Part shown: positions 30,501 to 39,200 of the stretch, piece after piece | Layout: each line of letters starts with the position of its first letter | Position numbering within the stretch: position 1 is the stretch's first letter | NCBI RefSeq assembly: GCF_021390325.1 | Contig: NZ_JAJUWU010000004.1 | Span: forward strand, 1-64,000 | From: Jiella avicenniae | GTDB taxonomy: Bacteria; Pseudomonadota; Alphaproteobacteria; Rhizobiales; Rhizobiaceae | Length of the DNA: 64,000 nt | Direction: 5' to 3' | Notes under the pieces: generated by a model | What the model was told of the DNA's origin: nothing | The model's database searches: none | Seen by the model: the letters and a program-made list of their open reading frames with translations, nothing else | Translations under genes and position numbers: made by a program

Positions 30501-31103
30501 GTCGACATTGACGACCAGCCGGTTGTCGTCCGGCGCGAAGTCGACCGTGAAGGCGATCCGCCCCGGCTGGTCGAGCCGCTCGACGGTCGCCTGAGCGGAC
30601 AATTGCGTCGGGTCGGCATCGAGGGCCAGGCTGGCATTGGCCTTGAGCCGCGCCCGCGTGCCGGCGATCGCCTCGCCGAGGACGAATTCCTGGATGGCGA
30701 TCTGCTGGATGTCCGCGGTGATCGAGGGCAGGGAGAACCCGCCGCCGCCTTCGCTGGCCGGCTGGCCGGTCGGCAGCCGCTCCAGCACGATCCGTCCGGC
30801 GGAAAGGTTCTCGATCGAGACGTTGGAGCGCACCAGCGCCAGCGGCGACCAGTCCATGGCGAGGTCGCTCGCCGTCAGGAAGACGCCCTCGGGGTCCGAA
30901 ACGGTGACCGTGTCGATGCGGATCGACCCGCTGAGGGCGCCCGACAGGCCCTCGATCTTCACCTTCATCGTGTCGGTCGAGATCAGGTTCTCGATCTGGC
31001 CGGCGATGAACTGCTGGGCATGGGCCGGCCGGTTCGCCGGCAGCAGCGCGGCGAGCGCCAGGAACAGCGTCAGGACAAGGGCGGCGAGGCGTTCGTTGAG
31101 CAT
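24540..31103 (-). CDS. tamB: Translocation and assembly module protein TamB, with 101-residue tandem repeats
   Basis: TamB is an AsmA-like bridge protein that spans the periplasm, works with TamA, and is implicated in autotransporter assembly and phospholipid transport. The product has 2187 residues, against about 1260 in E. coli and usually 1400-1600 in rhizobia. It starts with a signal anchor (LAALVLTLFLALAALLP) and ends with the conserved TamB/DUF490 domain (about 1850-2187, terminal Phe). The middle, about residues 840-1680, consists of tandem units of exactly 101 residues with the theme PVGLANGFVEGLGARGTVSG, then TGSLSxPxATFxLxGSGITT, then LDAAGSYxxGTxxIExADV, then GSLSASGTVG. The extra length comes from these repeats. 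The end of tamA overlaps its start by one codon-scale overlap at 31103, so the pair is coupled. Confidence 0.93.
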   Translation of the reverse strand: MLNERLAALVLTLFLALAALLPANRPAHAQQFIAGQIENLISTDTMKVKIEGLSGALSGSIRIDTVTVSDPEGVFLTASDLAMDWSPLALVRSNVSIENLSAGRIVLERLPTGQPASEGGGGFSLPSITADIQQIAIQEFVLGEAIAGTRARLKANASLALDADPTQLSAQATVERLDQPGRIAFTVDFAPDDNRLVVNVDASEPQGGLVATLLGIPGAPPVQLTVNGSGPLSGFMANGALTVDNEQAATLTARVDRQDDAYRAALSLNVAAERFVPEAYQRYVEGGANLDATVEIRDDGTYRIEQGTLSSQAVQVSATGTVDPSGSGNDLSVQLSAPGGGPLALSFGTPETPIDLSISSLQASLQGALSNANLTVNANLPQVVYADYAANNLGAELTSAGFDVTGLTGPFQLSASAASAKAPEGVQQRFLDGPIRLSGSGALDQNGIRLDPARLETDTANLTVTGSAALSFSTFDLTLDSNFQTVALSAALSPIAGESLAVAGRFARTADGGLSANDLKVTGDNLSITGQAGLNGDTVSADISGRIANAGAVSQSFSGAATFDLTASGPVEKPDVNLTVDGNGLSINGRELANLTVKATGTLDPASPRASVDISGTIDGQPLEGQAQLTTQENGERRLSGLVIRQGPNRITGDLVLNENFLPIGTLDVSLDDLEALAALGGVTASGDVAGTIGFDVEADGTPVARPDLAGDNVSVSGNSLVGAKIDLSVYDYLGVPKPEGTIRALSIGAAGIDVEDLAIDLGREGEGTAIDASARANGVPITLAGNAAFSPNETLIELQQLTAAIPDAAVALQEPARIRIADGTTTLSDFILSVGEGRLSASGSAGETLDLSADLTNVPAAVANPFVADLSLAGTLDGTAAVSGQASDPSARFDIRARQVVATRSGGPATPPVDGTVAGSYSGGTLQLQTARLDLGDGSLTATGSVGETIDLDVDLTEAPVAIANAFVEGLDASGTLSGEAQVSGTTSAPAATFSLTGRQITAKTIADAGIEPLSLDASGSYDNETLTLANADVEVGSASLTASGTIGETLDVRARAENLPVGLVNGFVPNLSARGMISGTVSATGTLTNPDATFDIQGSGITTDEIAQSGIKPLDLRLAGSYADGTADIQTGVVNVGDGSLTVSGRIGETLDVTAEVSRLPVGLANGFVEGLGAEGTVSGTARATGTLERPDATFDLSGTGITTKAIAQGGVPPLTLAADGNYRDGTLNLDTARLDVGDGSLRASGTVGEELNLDLALDALPVGLANGFVDGLNAEGTISGTGRATGSLSDPNATFRLSGSGITTEQIARSGVAPLALDAAGSYAGGTATIERADVTVGEGSLSASGTVGENLDLTLNLSELPVGLANGFVEGLGARGTVSGSGKATGSLSDPQATFQLTGSGITTRQIADSGIAPIGLDAAGSYSGGTATIERADLSVGSGSLSASGTIGDQLDLEVTATGIPAGLANGFVEGLGARGTISGNATATGSLSNPSAQFTLSGSGITTEEIARSGTAPLTLDVAGTYEDGTVNLANAEVVAGDGRLTARGTVGQQLDVDVDLARLPVGLANGFVDGLGAQGTLSGTATATGSLSSPNARFDLSAANVSVAQSRAAGAPPLSADLAGSYQNGNLALDQALVRVGGGTIRVTGGASQSNLNLTAEIRNLPASIASAAAGDLAPQGTINGTVRATGAPSNPQVNYDVTASGVSIQQTRSAGVGGLQIVTQGQYAGNRVTTDTRLSGSGIDLAVNGSVGLAGTPTLDLAANGTAPLSLANPILAEGGRSVQGTARIDVRATGPVTQPNVNGTVTVAGARLVDTGFNVALNDINTKIVLSGTTATIQSFTGQISSGGSVTIGGTVGLTGQFPADLTIRADRARYNDGELVAARLSADLTLTGPLVATPTLTGTVNAEEIDIIVPDNLPSSLARIDVTHRNASPAVIEQQRELFPKNASGTSGGGINLDITFNAPNRVFVRGRGLDLELGGSLRITGPAANLSIVGGFELVRGRFQILSKVLTFERGNLSFTGDLIPTLDLEASSTVDDVTVYVTVTGPANDPSVSFSSNPALPQDEVLARLIFGQGTSDLSPLQIAQLAEAAATLAGVGGSTGLLDNLRSQLGVDALNVTTTSDGQTAVGVGKYLNENTYLGVDSTGRVSLELKLGGGLKAKGAVTTEGGGEVGVFYEGEF
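26381..28504 (-). repeat. 303-bp tandem repeats inside tamB
   Basis: The segment encoding GFVxGL (read on the plus strand as cgaagccgttggcgag or a close variant) occurs at 26381, 26684, 26987, 27290, 27593, 27896, 28199 and 28502. Every interval is exactly 303 bases (101 codons). A degenerate ninth unit precedes at about 26078. Adjacent units look roughly 75-80% alike by eye. No period carries an indel, so the repeat length is under strong constraint or the copies are recent. Confidence 0.9.
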
Positions 31104-33061
31104 CAGAAGGCCTGTCCGATTCCGGCATAGATCTGGTAACCGGCGTCCCGCGGCCCCGGATCGAGGGGGATGCCGACGTCGATGCGGATCGGACCGAAGC
31201 TGGTGAGATAGCGGGCGCCGACGCCGGCTCCGAGCTTGAAGTTGGAAAAGTCGGGCACGAGTTCGTCGGAGACCGTGCCGAAATCCAGGAAGGGCACGAT
31301 CTGGATGTTCTCGGTGACGCCGATGCGCGCCTCGACCGAGCCCTCGAACAGCGACAGGCCGCCCGTCGGCGTGTCGGTGAAGCGCTCGTTGAAGCCCGAG
31401 CCGGGCGGTACGTCGCCGGGGAAATAGGGGCCGATCGACTGGAACTCGTACCCGCGGACCGAGCCGCCGCCGCCGGCGTAGAAGCGGCGGTCGTTCGGAA
31501 TGTCCTCGACGTCGGCGCCGAAGATCGTGCCGTAGCCGAGCCGGCCGGCAAGGATCAGCCGGTCGCTTTCCGTCAGCGACAGATAGGCCCGGCCGTCGAG
31601 CCTCGTCTTCACGAAGGGCGTCGAGGTGTTGAAGCCGTAGGACGGCTCGGCGAGCGCCTGGAAATAGAAGCCCTCCGTCGGGTTCAGCTCCTTGTCGCGG
31701 CCGTCATAGGTGTAGGTGATCGGCAGCGAGGTGATGAAATAGTTCCGATCGCCGAGATAGTCGGTGATCTCCTCGTATTCGGCGCGCAGGGTGACGTTGA
31801 GCTTCTGCTGCCGGTCGATGTCGTATTCGACGCCGCTCGTCGCCGCATAGCTGGTGCGGTCGTAGGCGAGCGGCTGCTCGCGCTTGATCTCCAGCGAGCC
31901 GATATAGACCGAATCCGGGCCGAGGACGCCCGGCTTCTTGAACACCAGCGAACTCGAATAGTCGAACCCGTCGGTCTCGCGCGCCTCGCCGGAGACGGCG
32001 GTCGCGCCGATCCGCGACACCGAGGCGTCGAAGCGCAGCGACTCGGCCCGGCCGAAGAGGTTGCGATAGCCGACATAGCCGCTGGCGCCGGCGCCCTCGG
32101 TGTTGGAATAGGTGGCACCGACGCCGTAAAAGCCGAACTTGCGCTCGCCGACCTCGACCTGCACCGGCAAAGTGCCGTCCGGATCCTGGGCCTTGCCTTC
32201 CTTGACGGTGACCGACGAAAAGACCCCGAGCTTGAGGAGGCGGGCCCGCGCGTCGGCGAGTTCTTCGGGCGAGAACACCTCGCCGGCCTTCAGCCCGGTC
32301 ATGTAGGCGATGAAGCCCGGATCGACGTCCTCGGCGCCGTCGACATAGACGTCGCCGAAGGGAACCCGCGGGCCGGGATCGAGGGCCGCCTGATATTCCA
32401 GCCGGTCCGTCGCCGCGTCGGCGATGATGTCGCGATCGGTGACGGCGACGAAGGGGCGGCCGTCCTCGCGCAGCGCGTTGAACATCTTGCCTTCGGCTTC
32501 GAGCACCTTCGCCGAGCCGGCGTCACCGCCGGCCTCGAGCCCGTATTCGGCCGGGTCGACGGGGATGCCGCCGGAGGAGACGGCGATGCGGCCGAGCGTG
32601 TATTTCGGCCCCGGGCGGACCCGGATCGTCACCGGCACGGGCCGTGCGGAAAAGCTCGCATCCGGCTGCAGGGTGGTGATGTCGCGGCCCTCGACGAAGA
32701 CGTCGACGAGACCGTCGTAGCGGGCCTGTTCGAACAGGGCCGCCACGAGCCGCTTGCGGTCGGTCTTGGCCTTGGACAGGAGGCCGAGCGAGCCGGAGAC
32801 CGGCTTGTCCTCGTCGCTGATCAGGCCGGAGGCGTCGCGCAGCGTGTCTTCCAGCGATCCGTCCGCGTCTTCCGGGGTGGGCTCGACGGCGAGCGTCACG
32901 GTGTAGTTGAGGGGATCGATGACCTCGACGTCGGCATCGGCGCTTTCGAAGAACTTCACGCCGAAGATCTCGAACGCGCCGGCCGGCGAGGCCAGGGAGA
33001 TCGCCAGGGCAATCGCAACACAGATTGCAGGCAGGCGGCCAAAATCGGGCAAACGCTTCAA
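31103..33061 (-). CDS. tamA: Outer-membrane protein TamA (Omp85/BamA family)
   Basis: TamA is the outer-membrane beta-barrel partner of TamB. The mature protein begins after a signal peptide (AICVAIALAISLASPAGA) with FEIFGVKFF, followed by POTRA domains (about 50-340; the last contains FGDVYVDGAEDVDPGFIAYM and FSPEELADARARLLKLGVFSSVTV) and a C-terminal 16-strand barrel (about 350-652). The barrel has the family loop motif GGGGSVRGYEF and a C-terminal Phe. The start is uncertain: the TTG at 33061 gives 652 residues and places the signal peptide at the N-terminus; the only in-frame ATG is 117 codons upstream and would bury the signal sequence. Confidence 0.9.
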   Translation of the reverse strand: MKRLPDFGRLPAICVAIALAISLASPAGAFEIFGVKFFESADADVEVIDPLNYTVTLAVEPTPEDADGSLEDTLRDASGLISDEDKPVSGSLGLLSKAKTDRKRLVAALFEQARYDGLVDVFVEGRDITTLQPDASFSARPVPVTIRVRPGPKYTLGRIAVSSGGIPVDPAEYGLEAGGDAGSAKVLEAEGKMFNALREDGRPFVAVTDRDIIADAATDRLEYQAALDPGPRVPFGDVYVDGAEDVDPGFIAYMTGLKAGEVFSPEELADARARLLKLGVFSSVTVKEGKAQDPDGTLPVQVEVGERKFGFYGVGATYSNTEGAGASGYVGYRNLFGRAESLRFDASVSRIGATAVSGEARETDGFDYSSSLVFKKPGVLGPDSVYIGSLEIKREQPLAYDRTSYAATSGVEYDIDRQQKLNVTLRAEYEEITDYLGDRNYFITSLPITYTYDGRDKELNPTEGFYFQALAEPSYGFNTSTPFVKTRLDGRAYLSLTESDRLILAGRLGYGTIFGADVEDIPNDRRFYAGGGGSVRGYEFQSIGPYFPGDVPPGSGFNERFTDTPTGGLSLFEGSVEARIGVTENIQIVPFLDFGTVSDELVPDFSNFKLGAGVGARYLTSFGPIRIDVGIPLDPGPRDAGYQIYAGIGQAF

Positions 33062-33528
33062 TCCCCTGAACCAGCGGTCATGTGGAGGGTGAGAGTGCCC
33101 GCCGTCATGGCGCGCCAGGGCCTGCCGGCCCTTCCCGAAAAGTTTCGCTCCCCCCTTCAGGTATGGATAAGCATGCCCGGAAATCGTGAAATAACAACTA
33201 CGAAGGCCCGCCGGATCGGCCGGCGAACACCTCGCAAACGTCGATTGAGCCCGTGCTGTGCCGATGGGACAACAGGACGGACGCAAAGCCGGACTTACTG
33301 TCGCAGGGAGGCTTGGAGGCCAGAATTTTCTTGCGCGTGGCCAATGTGCGACAAGGGTGGTCTGGCGGGCCGACGGATCGGGCCGCGATGTTCGCGTCCC
33401 GATGCCGATCATCCCTCGAAAGGACGTTGGCGGCTTCAGGCCGACGGAGCGCGTTCGGTTGGCGTGCCGAATGCTTCGTCATGGAAAGAGCGCATTGACG
33501 TCATGCGGCCAGAGCATAGCATGGGCTC
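33062..33528. other. Gap of 467 bases between divergent tamA and the HigB-like gene
   Basis: No credible gene is seen. The stretch near 33170-33215 is AT-richer than its surroundings and could hold the tamA promoter on the minus strand. A plus-strand promoter candidate for the toxin gene lies at 33495-33522 (listed separately). Confidence 0.45.
33495..33522 (+). promoter_or_regulatory. Candidate sigma-70 promoter of the HigBA-like pair
   Basis: TTGACG (33495-33500) and TAGCAT (33517-33522) are separated by 16 bases. The predicted start of transcription would fall at or next to the ATG at 33529, which would make the toxin message leaderless. No ribosome-binding site precedes that ATG. Confidence 0.45.
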
Positions 33529-33855
33529 ATGAGGGTCGTACGTCTGAAGCCATATCTTCGAGCGATGGAACGGATGGGGCTGGATGATGCGGCCATGCGC
33601 GAGATAGAAGCCGGGCTTGCCGCTGCCCCGAACGCGCATCCCGTCATCCGAGGCTTGAGGGGTGTTCGCAAGGCCCGGTTCGCGCTGCCGGGCCGGGGGA
33701 AATCCGGTGGTGGGCGCGTCATCTATTATGTCGCCGTGAAGTCTGCCATCTACATGATGACCGCTTATCCGAAGAACGAGTCGGATGATCTGTCGAATGC
33801 GCAACGCGAGGCAATTCTGGCGGCCATCGAGAGATTGAAGGGAGGAGCGGGATGA
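33529..33855 (+). CDS. RelE/HigB-family toxin
   Basis: A 108-residue protein similar to the HigB-2/RelE group of ribosome-dependent mRNA interferases. Family features are GLRGVRKARFALPGRGKSGGGRVIYY followed by IYMMTAYPKNESDDLSNAQREAI, which contain the typical basic/aromatic residues of the active surface. It comes first in the pair and overlaps the antitoxin by four bases (ATGA), the usual order for HigBA. No Shine-Dalgarno sequence precedes the ATG. Confidence 0.85.
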   Translation: MRVVRLKPYLRAMERMGLDDAAMREIEAGLAAAPNAHPVIRGLRGVRKARFALPGRGKSGGGRVIYYVAVKSAIYMMTAYPKNESDDLSNAQREAILAAIERLKGGAG

Positions 33856-34172
33856 GCCGAGTTGGCGACGACCTCGTCGAAGCGTTCGCAGAAATCGAAG
33901 CCGAACTCGGCGGCACGGCAAAGGCGCAGTCCTACGACGTTCCGGCCGCCCTGTTCACCCCCGAGCGGATCCGTTCGATCCGATCGAGGCTTGCCGTGAC
34001 GACGCGGGCTTTCGAGCGCGAATTCGCGATCCCGGCTCGCAGGATGGACGCTTATGAACAGGGCCGCCGCCGTCCCGACGAGACGACGATCGCTCTTCTT
34101 CGGGTGATCGAGAAAGATCCCGACGCCGTCCGCAAGGCGCTGGCGTCAGAACCCCTCGCGGAACGCGCCTGA
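33852..34172 (+). CDS. HigA-like antitoxin with HTH domain
   Basis: A 106-residue protein with an N-terminal region (residues 1-45) likely to bind the toxin and a C-terminal XRE-like helix-turn-helix ([34 protein letters not shown]). This matches antitoxins paired with HigB-2-type toxins. The four-base overlap with the toxin gene couples their translation. It probably represses the pair's promoter upstream of 33529. Confidence 0.85.
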   Translation: MSRVGDDLVEAFAEIEAELGGTAKAQSYDVPAALFTPERIRSIRSRLAVTTRAFEREFAIPARRMDAYEQGRRRPDETTIALLRVIEKDPDAVRKALASEPLAERA

Positions 34173-34473
34173 TCCCGAGAGGCCGGATCGTCTCATCCTT
34201 GCGTGTGGCGCCGGCGGCCGGCGGCACCCGGCGCCGGGTCGCGACGACTCGGCCGTGCCAGACCCGATACGCCATCCGCCGACGCGCCGTCCGCCGGGCG
34301 ACGGCGGCTTGGATGGAACGATTCTGAAAAGCGCTTGAAGCCCACGCCACAAAGGGGCAATCTCCCCCGCGAGCGCCCCGCCCTGCCTGCTTCGACGCCG
34401 AAGCGGGTGCCGAGCGGAAGGGGGACCGGCGACATGACCGGCCGATCGAGCCGGCGAGTTTGGGAGGAGTTGC
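34173..34473. other. Gap upstream of coxS
   Basis: This 301-base interval between the antitoxin gene and coxS has no recognisable gene or conserved RNA. It should contain the cox promoter. A strong GGAGGAG lies directly before coxS at the end of the interval. Confidence 0.45.
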
Positions 34474-34962
<489 letters not shown>

Positions 34963-35076
34963 CGTGATGCACTGCCGCGGGCCCCACCCGGCTTCGCGGT
35001 CTTCGAACGGTTTCATCGGTCGCGGGATGCGCCCTGGCGCAAGGGAGCCGTGATCGATCTCGAGGGAGGTTTGAGA

Positions 35077-37422
35077 ATGGGCGTTGAGGGTATCGGTGCG
35101 AAGGTTCTTCGCAAGGAGGACCGCCGTTTCATCACCGGGCGCGGCCGCTATGTCGACGACATGAGCGTGCCGGGCATGAAATATGCCGCGTTCGTGCGCT
35201 CGCCGCACGCGCATGCCAGGATCACCGGCATCGACACCAGCGCGGCGGAATCCATGCCGGGCGTCATCGGCGTGCTCAATGGCCAGCAGTTGCAGGGCGA
35301 CGGCATCGGCAATCTGATCTGCGGCTGGGCGGTCAGTTCCAAGGACGGCACGCCGATGAAGATGGGCGCCTGGCCGGCGCTCGCCTCCGGGACCGTGCGC
35401 CATGTCGGGCAGGCGGTGGCGATCGTCGTCGCCGACACCCAGGCGAAGGCCCGCGACGCCGCCGAGGCGGTGGTTGTCGACTACGAGGAACTGCCCGTCG
35501 TCACCAAGGCGGTCGACGCGCTGAAGGACGGCGCGCCGCAGCTACATCCCGAGGCGCCCGGCAACCTGATCTTCGACTGGGAACTCGGCGACAAGTCGGC
35601 GACGGACGAGGCCTTCTCCAGGGCCGCCCACGTCACCAGGCTGCACATCCACAACAACCGCCTCGTGCCGAACCCGATGGAGCCGCGAGCCGCGCTCGGC
35701 GTCTACGATCCGGCCGAGGATCACTACACCTGCTGGACGACGTCGCAGAACCCGCATGTCGCCCGGCTGGTGATGAGCGCCTTCTACAACGTCGCCCCGG
35801 AGCACAAGCTGAGGGTCATCGCGCCCGACGTCGGCGGCGGCTTCGGCTCGAAGATCTACATCTATCCCGAGGAGATCGTCTGTCTCTGGGCCTCCAAGCG
35901 CACCGGCGTGCCGGTGAAGTGGACGTCCGACCGCTCGGAAGCCTTTCTCACCGACGCCCATGGCCGCGATCACGAGACCGAGGTGGAACTCGCGCTCGAC
36001 GCCGACAACAAGATTCTCGGCCTGAAGGTCGAGACGATCGCCAATCTCGGCGCCTACATGTCGCTGTTCTCGTCGTCGGTGCCGACCTATCTCTACGCGA
36101 CGCTTCTGTCGGGCCAGTACGACATCCCGGCGATCTACGCCAACGTCAAAGCGGTCTACACCAACACCGTGCCGGTCGACGCCTATCGCGGCGCCGGGCG
36201 GCCGGAGGCGACCTACGTCGTCGAGCGGACGATGGAGACGGCGGCGCGCGAACTCGGCATCTCGCCGGCGGAGTTCCGCCGCAAGAACTTCATCCGCTCC
36301 TTCCCGCACCAGACGCCGGTGATCATGGCCTATGACGCCGGCGACTTCGACGCGACGCTGAACGCCGGCATGCAGGCGGCCGACGTCGCCGGCTTCGAAG
36401 CGCGCCGCGAGGAGGCGAAGTCCCGCGGCAAGCTGCGCGGCCTCGGCATGAGCTGCTACATCGAGGCCTGCGGCATCGCGCCGTCGAAGGCGGTCGGCTC
36501 TTTGGGGGCGGGCGTCGGTCTGTGGGAATCCGCCGAGGTGCGGGTCAATCCGGTCGGCACCATCGAGATCCTCACCGGCTCGCACAGCCACGGCCAGGGC
36601 CACGAGACGACCTTCTCGCAGCTCGTCGCCGAGCGCTTCGGCCTGCCGGTCGAGAACGTTCAGGTCATCCATGGCGACACCGACAAGGTGCAGTTCGGCA
36701 TGGGCACCTACGGCTCGCGGTCGGGCGCCGTCGGCATGTCGGCGATCCACAAGGCTCTGGACAAGGTGGAAGCCAAGGCCAAGAAGATTGCCGCCCACGT
36801 GCTCGAGGCCGACGAGGGCGACATCGTCATCGAAAACGGCGAGGTGAAGGTCGCCGGCACCGACAAGAAGCTCGGCTGGCACGAGGTCTGTCTCGGCGCC
36901 TATACAGGCCACAACCTGCCCGACGGCATGGAGCCGGGCCTGAAGGAGGGGGCGTTCTACGACCCGACCAACTTCACCTTCCCGGCCGGCTGCTACATCT
37001 GCGAGGTCGAGGTCGATCCCGAAACGGGCACGACCGAGATCGTCCAGTTCGTCGCGGCGGACGATTTCGGCCGGGTGATCAACCCGATGATCGTCGAGGG
37101 CCAGGTGCATGGCGGCCTCGCCCAGGGCATCGGCCAGGCGATCCTCGAAAGCACCCATTATGACGACAGCGGCCAGCTGACCACGGCGTCCTACATGGAC
37201 TACGCCATGCCGCGGGCCTGGGACCTGCCGAACTTCAAGGTCTCGACCACCGAGACCCTTTGCCCGGGCAATCCGCTCGGCATGAAGGGCTGCGGCGAGG
37301 CGGGCGCGATCGGTTCGCCGCCGGCGGTGATCAACGCCATCACCGACGCCATCGGCAACAACGAGCTGACCATGCCGGCGACGCCCGAAAAGGTCTGGAA
37401 GGCGCTCAACGCCGTCCGCTAG
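35077..37422 (+). CDS. coxL: CO-dehydrogenase-like large subunit, form II (molybdopterin-binding)
   Basis: The 781-residue catalytic subunit of an aerobic CO dehydrogenase-like molybdenum hydroxylase. The active-site loop reads AYRGAGR (residues 369-375, bases 36181-36201). True form I CO dehydrogenases have AYRCSFR, whose Cys carries the copper of the Mo-Cu centre; that Cys is absent here. Other conserved parts are IGAKVLRKEDRRFITGRGRYVDD at the start, GGGFGSK, and GMKGCGEAGAIGSPPAVINAI near the C-terminus with the active-site Glu. The ATG at 35077 has GAGGGAGG upstream; a GTG at 35050 is the alternative. Gene order S-L-M also matches form II. Confidence 0.93.
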   Translation: MGVEGIGAKVLRKEDRRFITGRGRYVDDMSVPGMKYAAFVRSPHAHARITGIDTSAAESMPGVIGVLNGQQLQGDGIGNLICGWAVSSKDGTPMKMGAWPALASGTVRHVGQAVAIVVADTQAKARDAAEAVVVDYEELPVVTKAVDALKDGAPQLHPEAPGNLIFDWELGDKSATDEAFSRAAHVTRLHIHNNRLVPNPMEPRAALGVYDPAEDHYTCWTTSQNPHVARLVMSAFYNVAPEHKLRVIAPDVGGGFGSKIYIYPEEIVCLWASKRTGVPVKWTSDRSEAFLTDAHGRDHETEVELALDADNKILGLKVETIANLGAYMSLFSSSVPTYLYATLLSGQYDIPAIYANVKAVYTNTVPVDAYRGAGRPEATYVVERTMETAARELGISPAEFRRKNFIRSFPHQTPVIMAYDAGDFDATLNAGMQAADVAGFEARREEAKSRGKLRGLGMSCYIEACGIAPSKAVGSLGAGVGLWESAEVRVNPVGTIEILTGSHSHGQGHETTFSQLVAERFGLPVENVQVIHGDTDKVQFGMGTYGSRSGAVGMSAIHKALDKVEAKAKKIAAHVLEADEGDIVIENGEVKVAGTDKKLGWHEVCLGAYTGHNLPDGMEPGLKEGAFYDPTNFTFPAGCYICEVEVDPETGTTEIVQFVAADDFGRVINPMIVEGQVHGGLAQGIGQAILESTHYDDSGQLTTASYMDYAMPRAWDLPNFKVSTTETLCPGNPLGMKGCGEAGAIGSPPAVINAITDAIGNNELTMPATPEKVWKALNAVR

Positions 37423-37556
37423 GCGATGCGAAGACACACTGGCCGGGCTCTTTCAAAGGGCGCGGCCGGTCCGGCCGGCAACGAGAGTTCGACGATTGCG
37501 CCGCGCGGCTGCCCGACAGCCCGGCGCCCCGAGAAGGCCCCAAGGAGGCACGATCC

Positions 37557-38363
37557 ATGTACGAGACCAGCTATCACCGTCCGTCCTCTCTGGCGGAGGC
37601 GGCCCAGCTCGCCGGCGAAAAGGGCGACGAGGCGAAATATCTGTCGGGCGGCATGACGCTGATCCCGACGATGAAGCAGCGGCTCGCCGCACCCGAGGCG
37701 CTCATCGATCTTCGCCATGTCGGCGAATTGAAGGGCATTTCGGTGAGCGGCCGGTCCATCCGCATCGGCGGCGGCATGACCCATGCCGAGGTTGCGACGA
37801 GCGACGAGATCAAGTCCGTCTGCCCGGGCTTTGCGGCGCTCGCGGGTCTGATCGGCGATCCAGCGGTGCGCCACATGGGCACGGTCGGCGGCTCGGTCGC
37901 AAATTTCGACCCGGCGGCGGACTATCCGGCGGCGCTTTTGGCGCTCGGCGGCACGATCCACACCGACAAGCGGGAGATCCCGGCCGACGAGTTCTTCCAG
38001 GGTCTGTTCGAGACGGCGCTGGAGGAGGGCGAGATCGTCACCGCCGTGTCCTTCGAGGCGCCCGACCAGTGCGCCTACGAAAAGTTCCGCAACCCGGCCT
38101 CGCGCTATGCCATGTGCGGCGTCTTCGTCGCCAGGCGCGCCGACGGCGTCAAGGTCGGCGTGACCGGAGCGGGCGCGAGCGGCGCCTTCCGCTGGAGCGA
38201 CGGCGAGCAGGCGCTGTCCGGCAATTTCGCCCCGGATGCGGTCGAAAGTCTGGCCGTGCCGGAGGGCGACATGGTCTCGGACATCCACGGCTCCTCCGCC
38301 TACCGGGCCAATCTCGTCAAGGTCGTCACCAAGCGGGCGGTGAAGAAGGCCCTCGACCACTGA
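37557..38363 (+). CDS. coxM: CO-dehydrogenase-like medium subunit, FAD-binding
   Basis: A 268-residue FAD-binding subunit of the xanthine oxidase family. The FAD-binding motifs are AKYLSGGMTLIPTMKQRL (residues about 25-43) and TVGGSVANFDPAADYP (about 110-125). The C-terminal CO_deh_flav_C region follows. AAGGAGG precedes the ATG. It ends the coxSLM cluster: a strong hairpin follows 57 bases later, and no cox maturation genes (coxD, coxE, coxF, coxG) are present in the window. Confidence 0.92.
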   Translation: MYETSYHRPSSLAEAAQLAGEKGDEAKYLSGGMTLIPTMKQRLAAPEALIDLRHVGELKGISVSGRSIRIGGGMTHAEVATSDEIKSVCPGFAALAGLIGDPAVRHMGTVGGSVANFDPAADYPAALLALGGTIHTDKREIPADEFFQGLFETALEEGEIVTAVSFEAPDQCAYEKFRNPASRYAMCGVFVARRADGVKVGVTGAGASGAFRWSDGEQALSGNFAPDAVESLAVPEGDMVSDIHGSSAYRANLVKVVTKRAVKKALDH

Positions 38364-38420
38364 CGGCGACGCGCCGGGGCGCGAGCCGATCAGGCGTGAG
38401 AATCGAGGACGAATGACGAA

Positions 38421-38446
38421 AGGCCGGCGGAGCGATCCGCCGGCCT
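38421..38446. terminator. Hairpin terminator after coxM
   Basis: AGGCCGGCGGA (38421-38431) and TCCGCCGGCCT (38436-38446) form an 11-bp perfect stem with a GCGA tetraloop, followed by CTCGTGTT. It lies between convergent coxM and the first BA14K gene, so it may act in both directions. Confidence 0.75.
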
Positions 38447-38479
38447 CTCGTGTTCCCGTACGTTCTGCCCCAGCGTGGG

Positions 38480-38962
38480 TCAGAGATTGCAGCGGTGGCG
38501 GTAGCCGTCATAGCCGAGGAAGGTGTCGGTCCGCGGGTCGTAGGACCTGTAATGCTCGGCGCAGACCGTGGCGTGGTCGCCGTAATAGACCGGGCGCGGG
38601 GCGACCCGGTAAGCCCGGCGAACCGGATAGACCCGCTCGACCGGGACGGGGCGCCGGTAATAGACCGGAGGCTCGTCGTAGTAGCCGGGCGAGGCGATCG
38701 CGCTGCCGACGATGGCACCGAGGGCGAGCCCGCCGATGCCGGCGGCCACTGCGGCACCGCTATTGTGATGGTGCCAGCCGCCACGATCGTAATGGTGGCG
38801 GTAGCCCCCGCCGCGATACCAGCCGCCACCGTGATGCCACCCGCCGCCATGGTGGTAGCCGCCACCGCGATGCCAGGGCTCGGCACTCGCGGTGAGCGTT
38901 CCGGCGCCCATCGCGCCGAGCGAAACTGCGGCTGCAAGAGCCGCGGAAACTAGTCTCTTCAT
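38480..38962 (-). CDS. BA14K-like secreted protein with Gly-zipper, paralogue 1
   Basis: A 160-residue protein with a signal peptide (LVSAALAAAVSLGAMGAGTLTASA), a His/Gly-rich low-complexity region (HRGGGYHHGGGWHHGGGW), a Gly-zipper-like hydrophobic segment (AAVAAGIGGLALGAIVGSAIA) and a C-terminal motif CAEHYRSYDPRTDTFLGYDG ending in RHRC. The last motif is the BA14K signature of the Brucella 14-kDa immunoreactive protein, a family restricted to Hyphomicrobiales. The ATG at 38962 has GGAG seven bases upstream; an ATG six bases earlier overlaps that site. Outer-membrane or surface location is inferred. A paralogue lies directly upstream. Confidence 0.82.
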   Translation of the reverse strand: MKRLVSAALAAAVSLGAMGAGTLTASAEPWHRGGGYHHGGGWHHGGGWYRGGGYRHHYDRGGWHHHNSGAAVAAGIGGLALGAIVGSAIASPGYYDEPPVYYRRPVPVERVYPVRRAYRVAPRPVYYGDHATVCAEHYRSYDPRTDTFLGYDGYRHRCNL

Positions 38963-39200
38963 GGTCATTCTCCGATCGCTCCGGGCCGAGCGGCCGAAAT
39001 CCCTAGCCGGGAATGGTCGAGGGAGCCCGTCTGTCCCTTCGTCAGGAGGCCGCCCTCGGCGGCTTCTCCTGGCTGTTCCATAAACTCTTCGAAGGCATCG
39101 CCGGTTGCGCCGAGGCGCGGTCACATTTGCAATGACCCGTCGACCGACGATCGCAGGGACGACCCGCTCCGACGCGAACCGGCGGACCTGCGATGAGACA

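Noticed and set aside
27471-31130. A 1219-codon open frame antisense to tamB
   Set aside because: It is a mirror of tamB codon bias. Its apparent repeats are the reverse reading of the 303-bp units.
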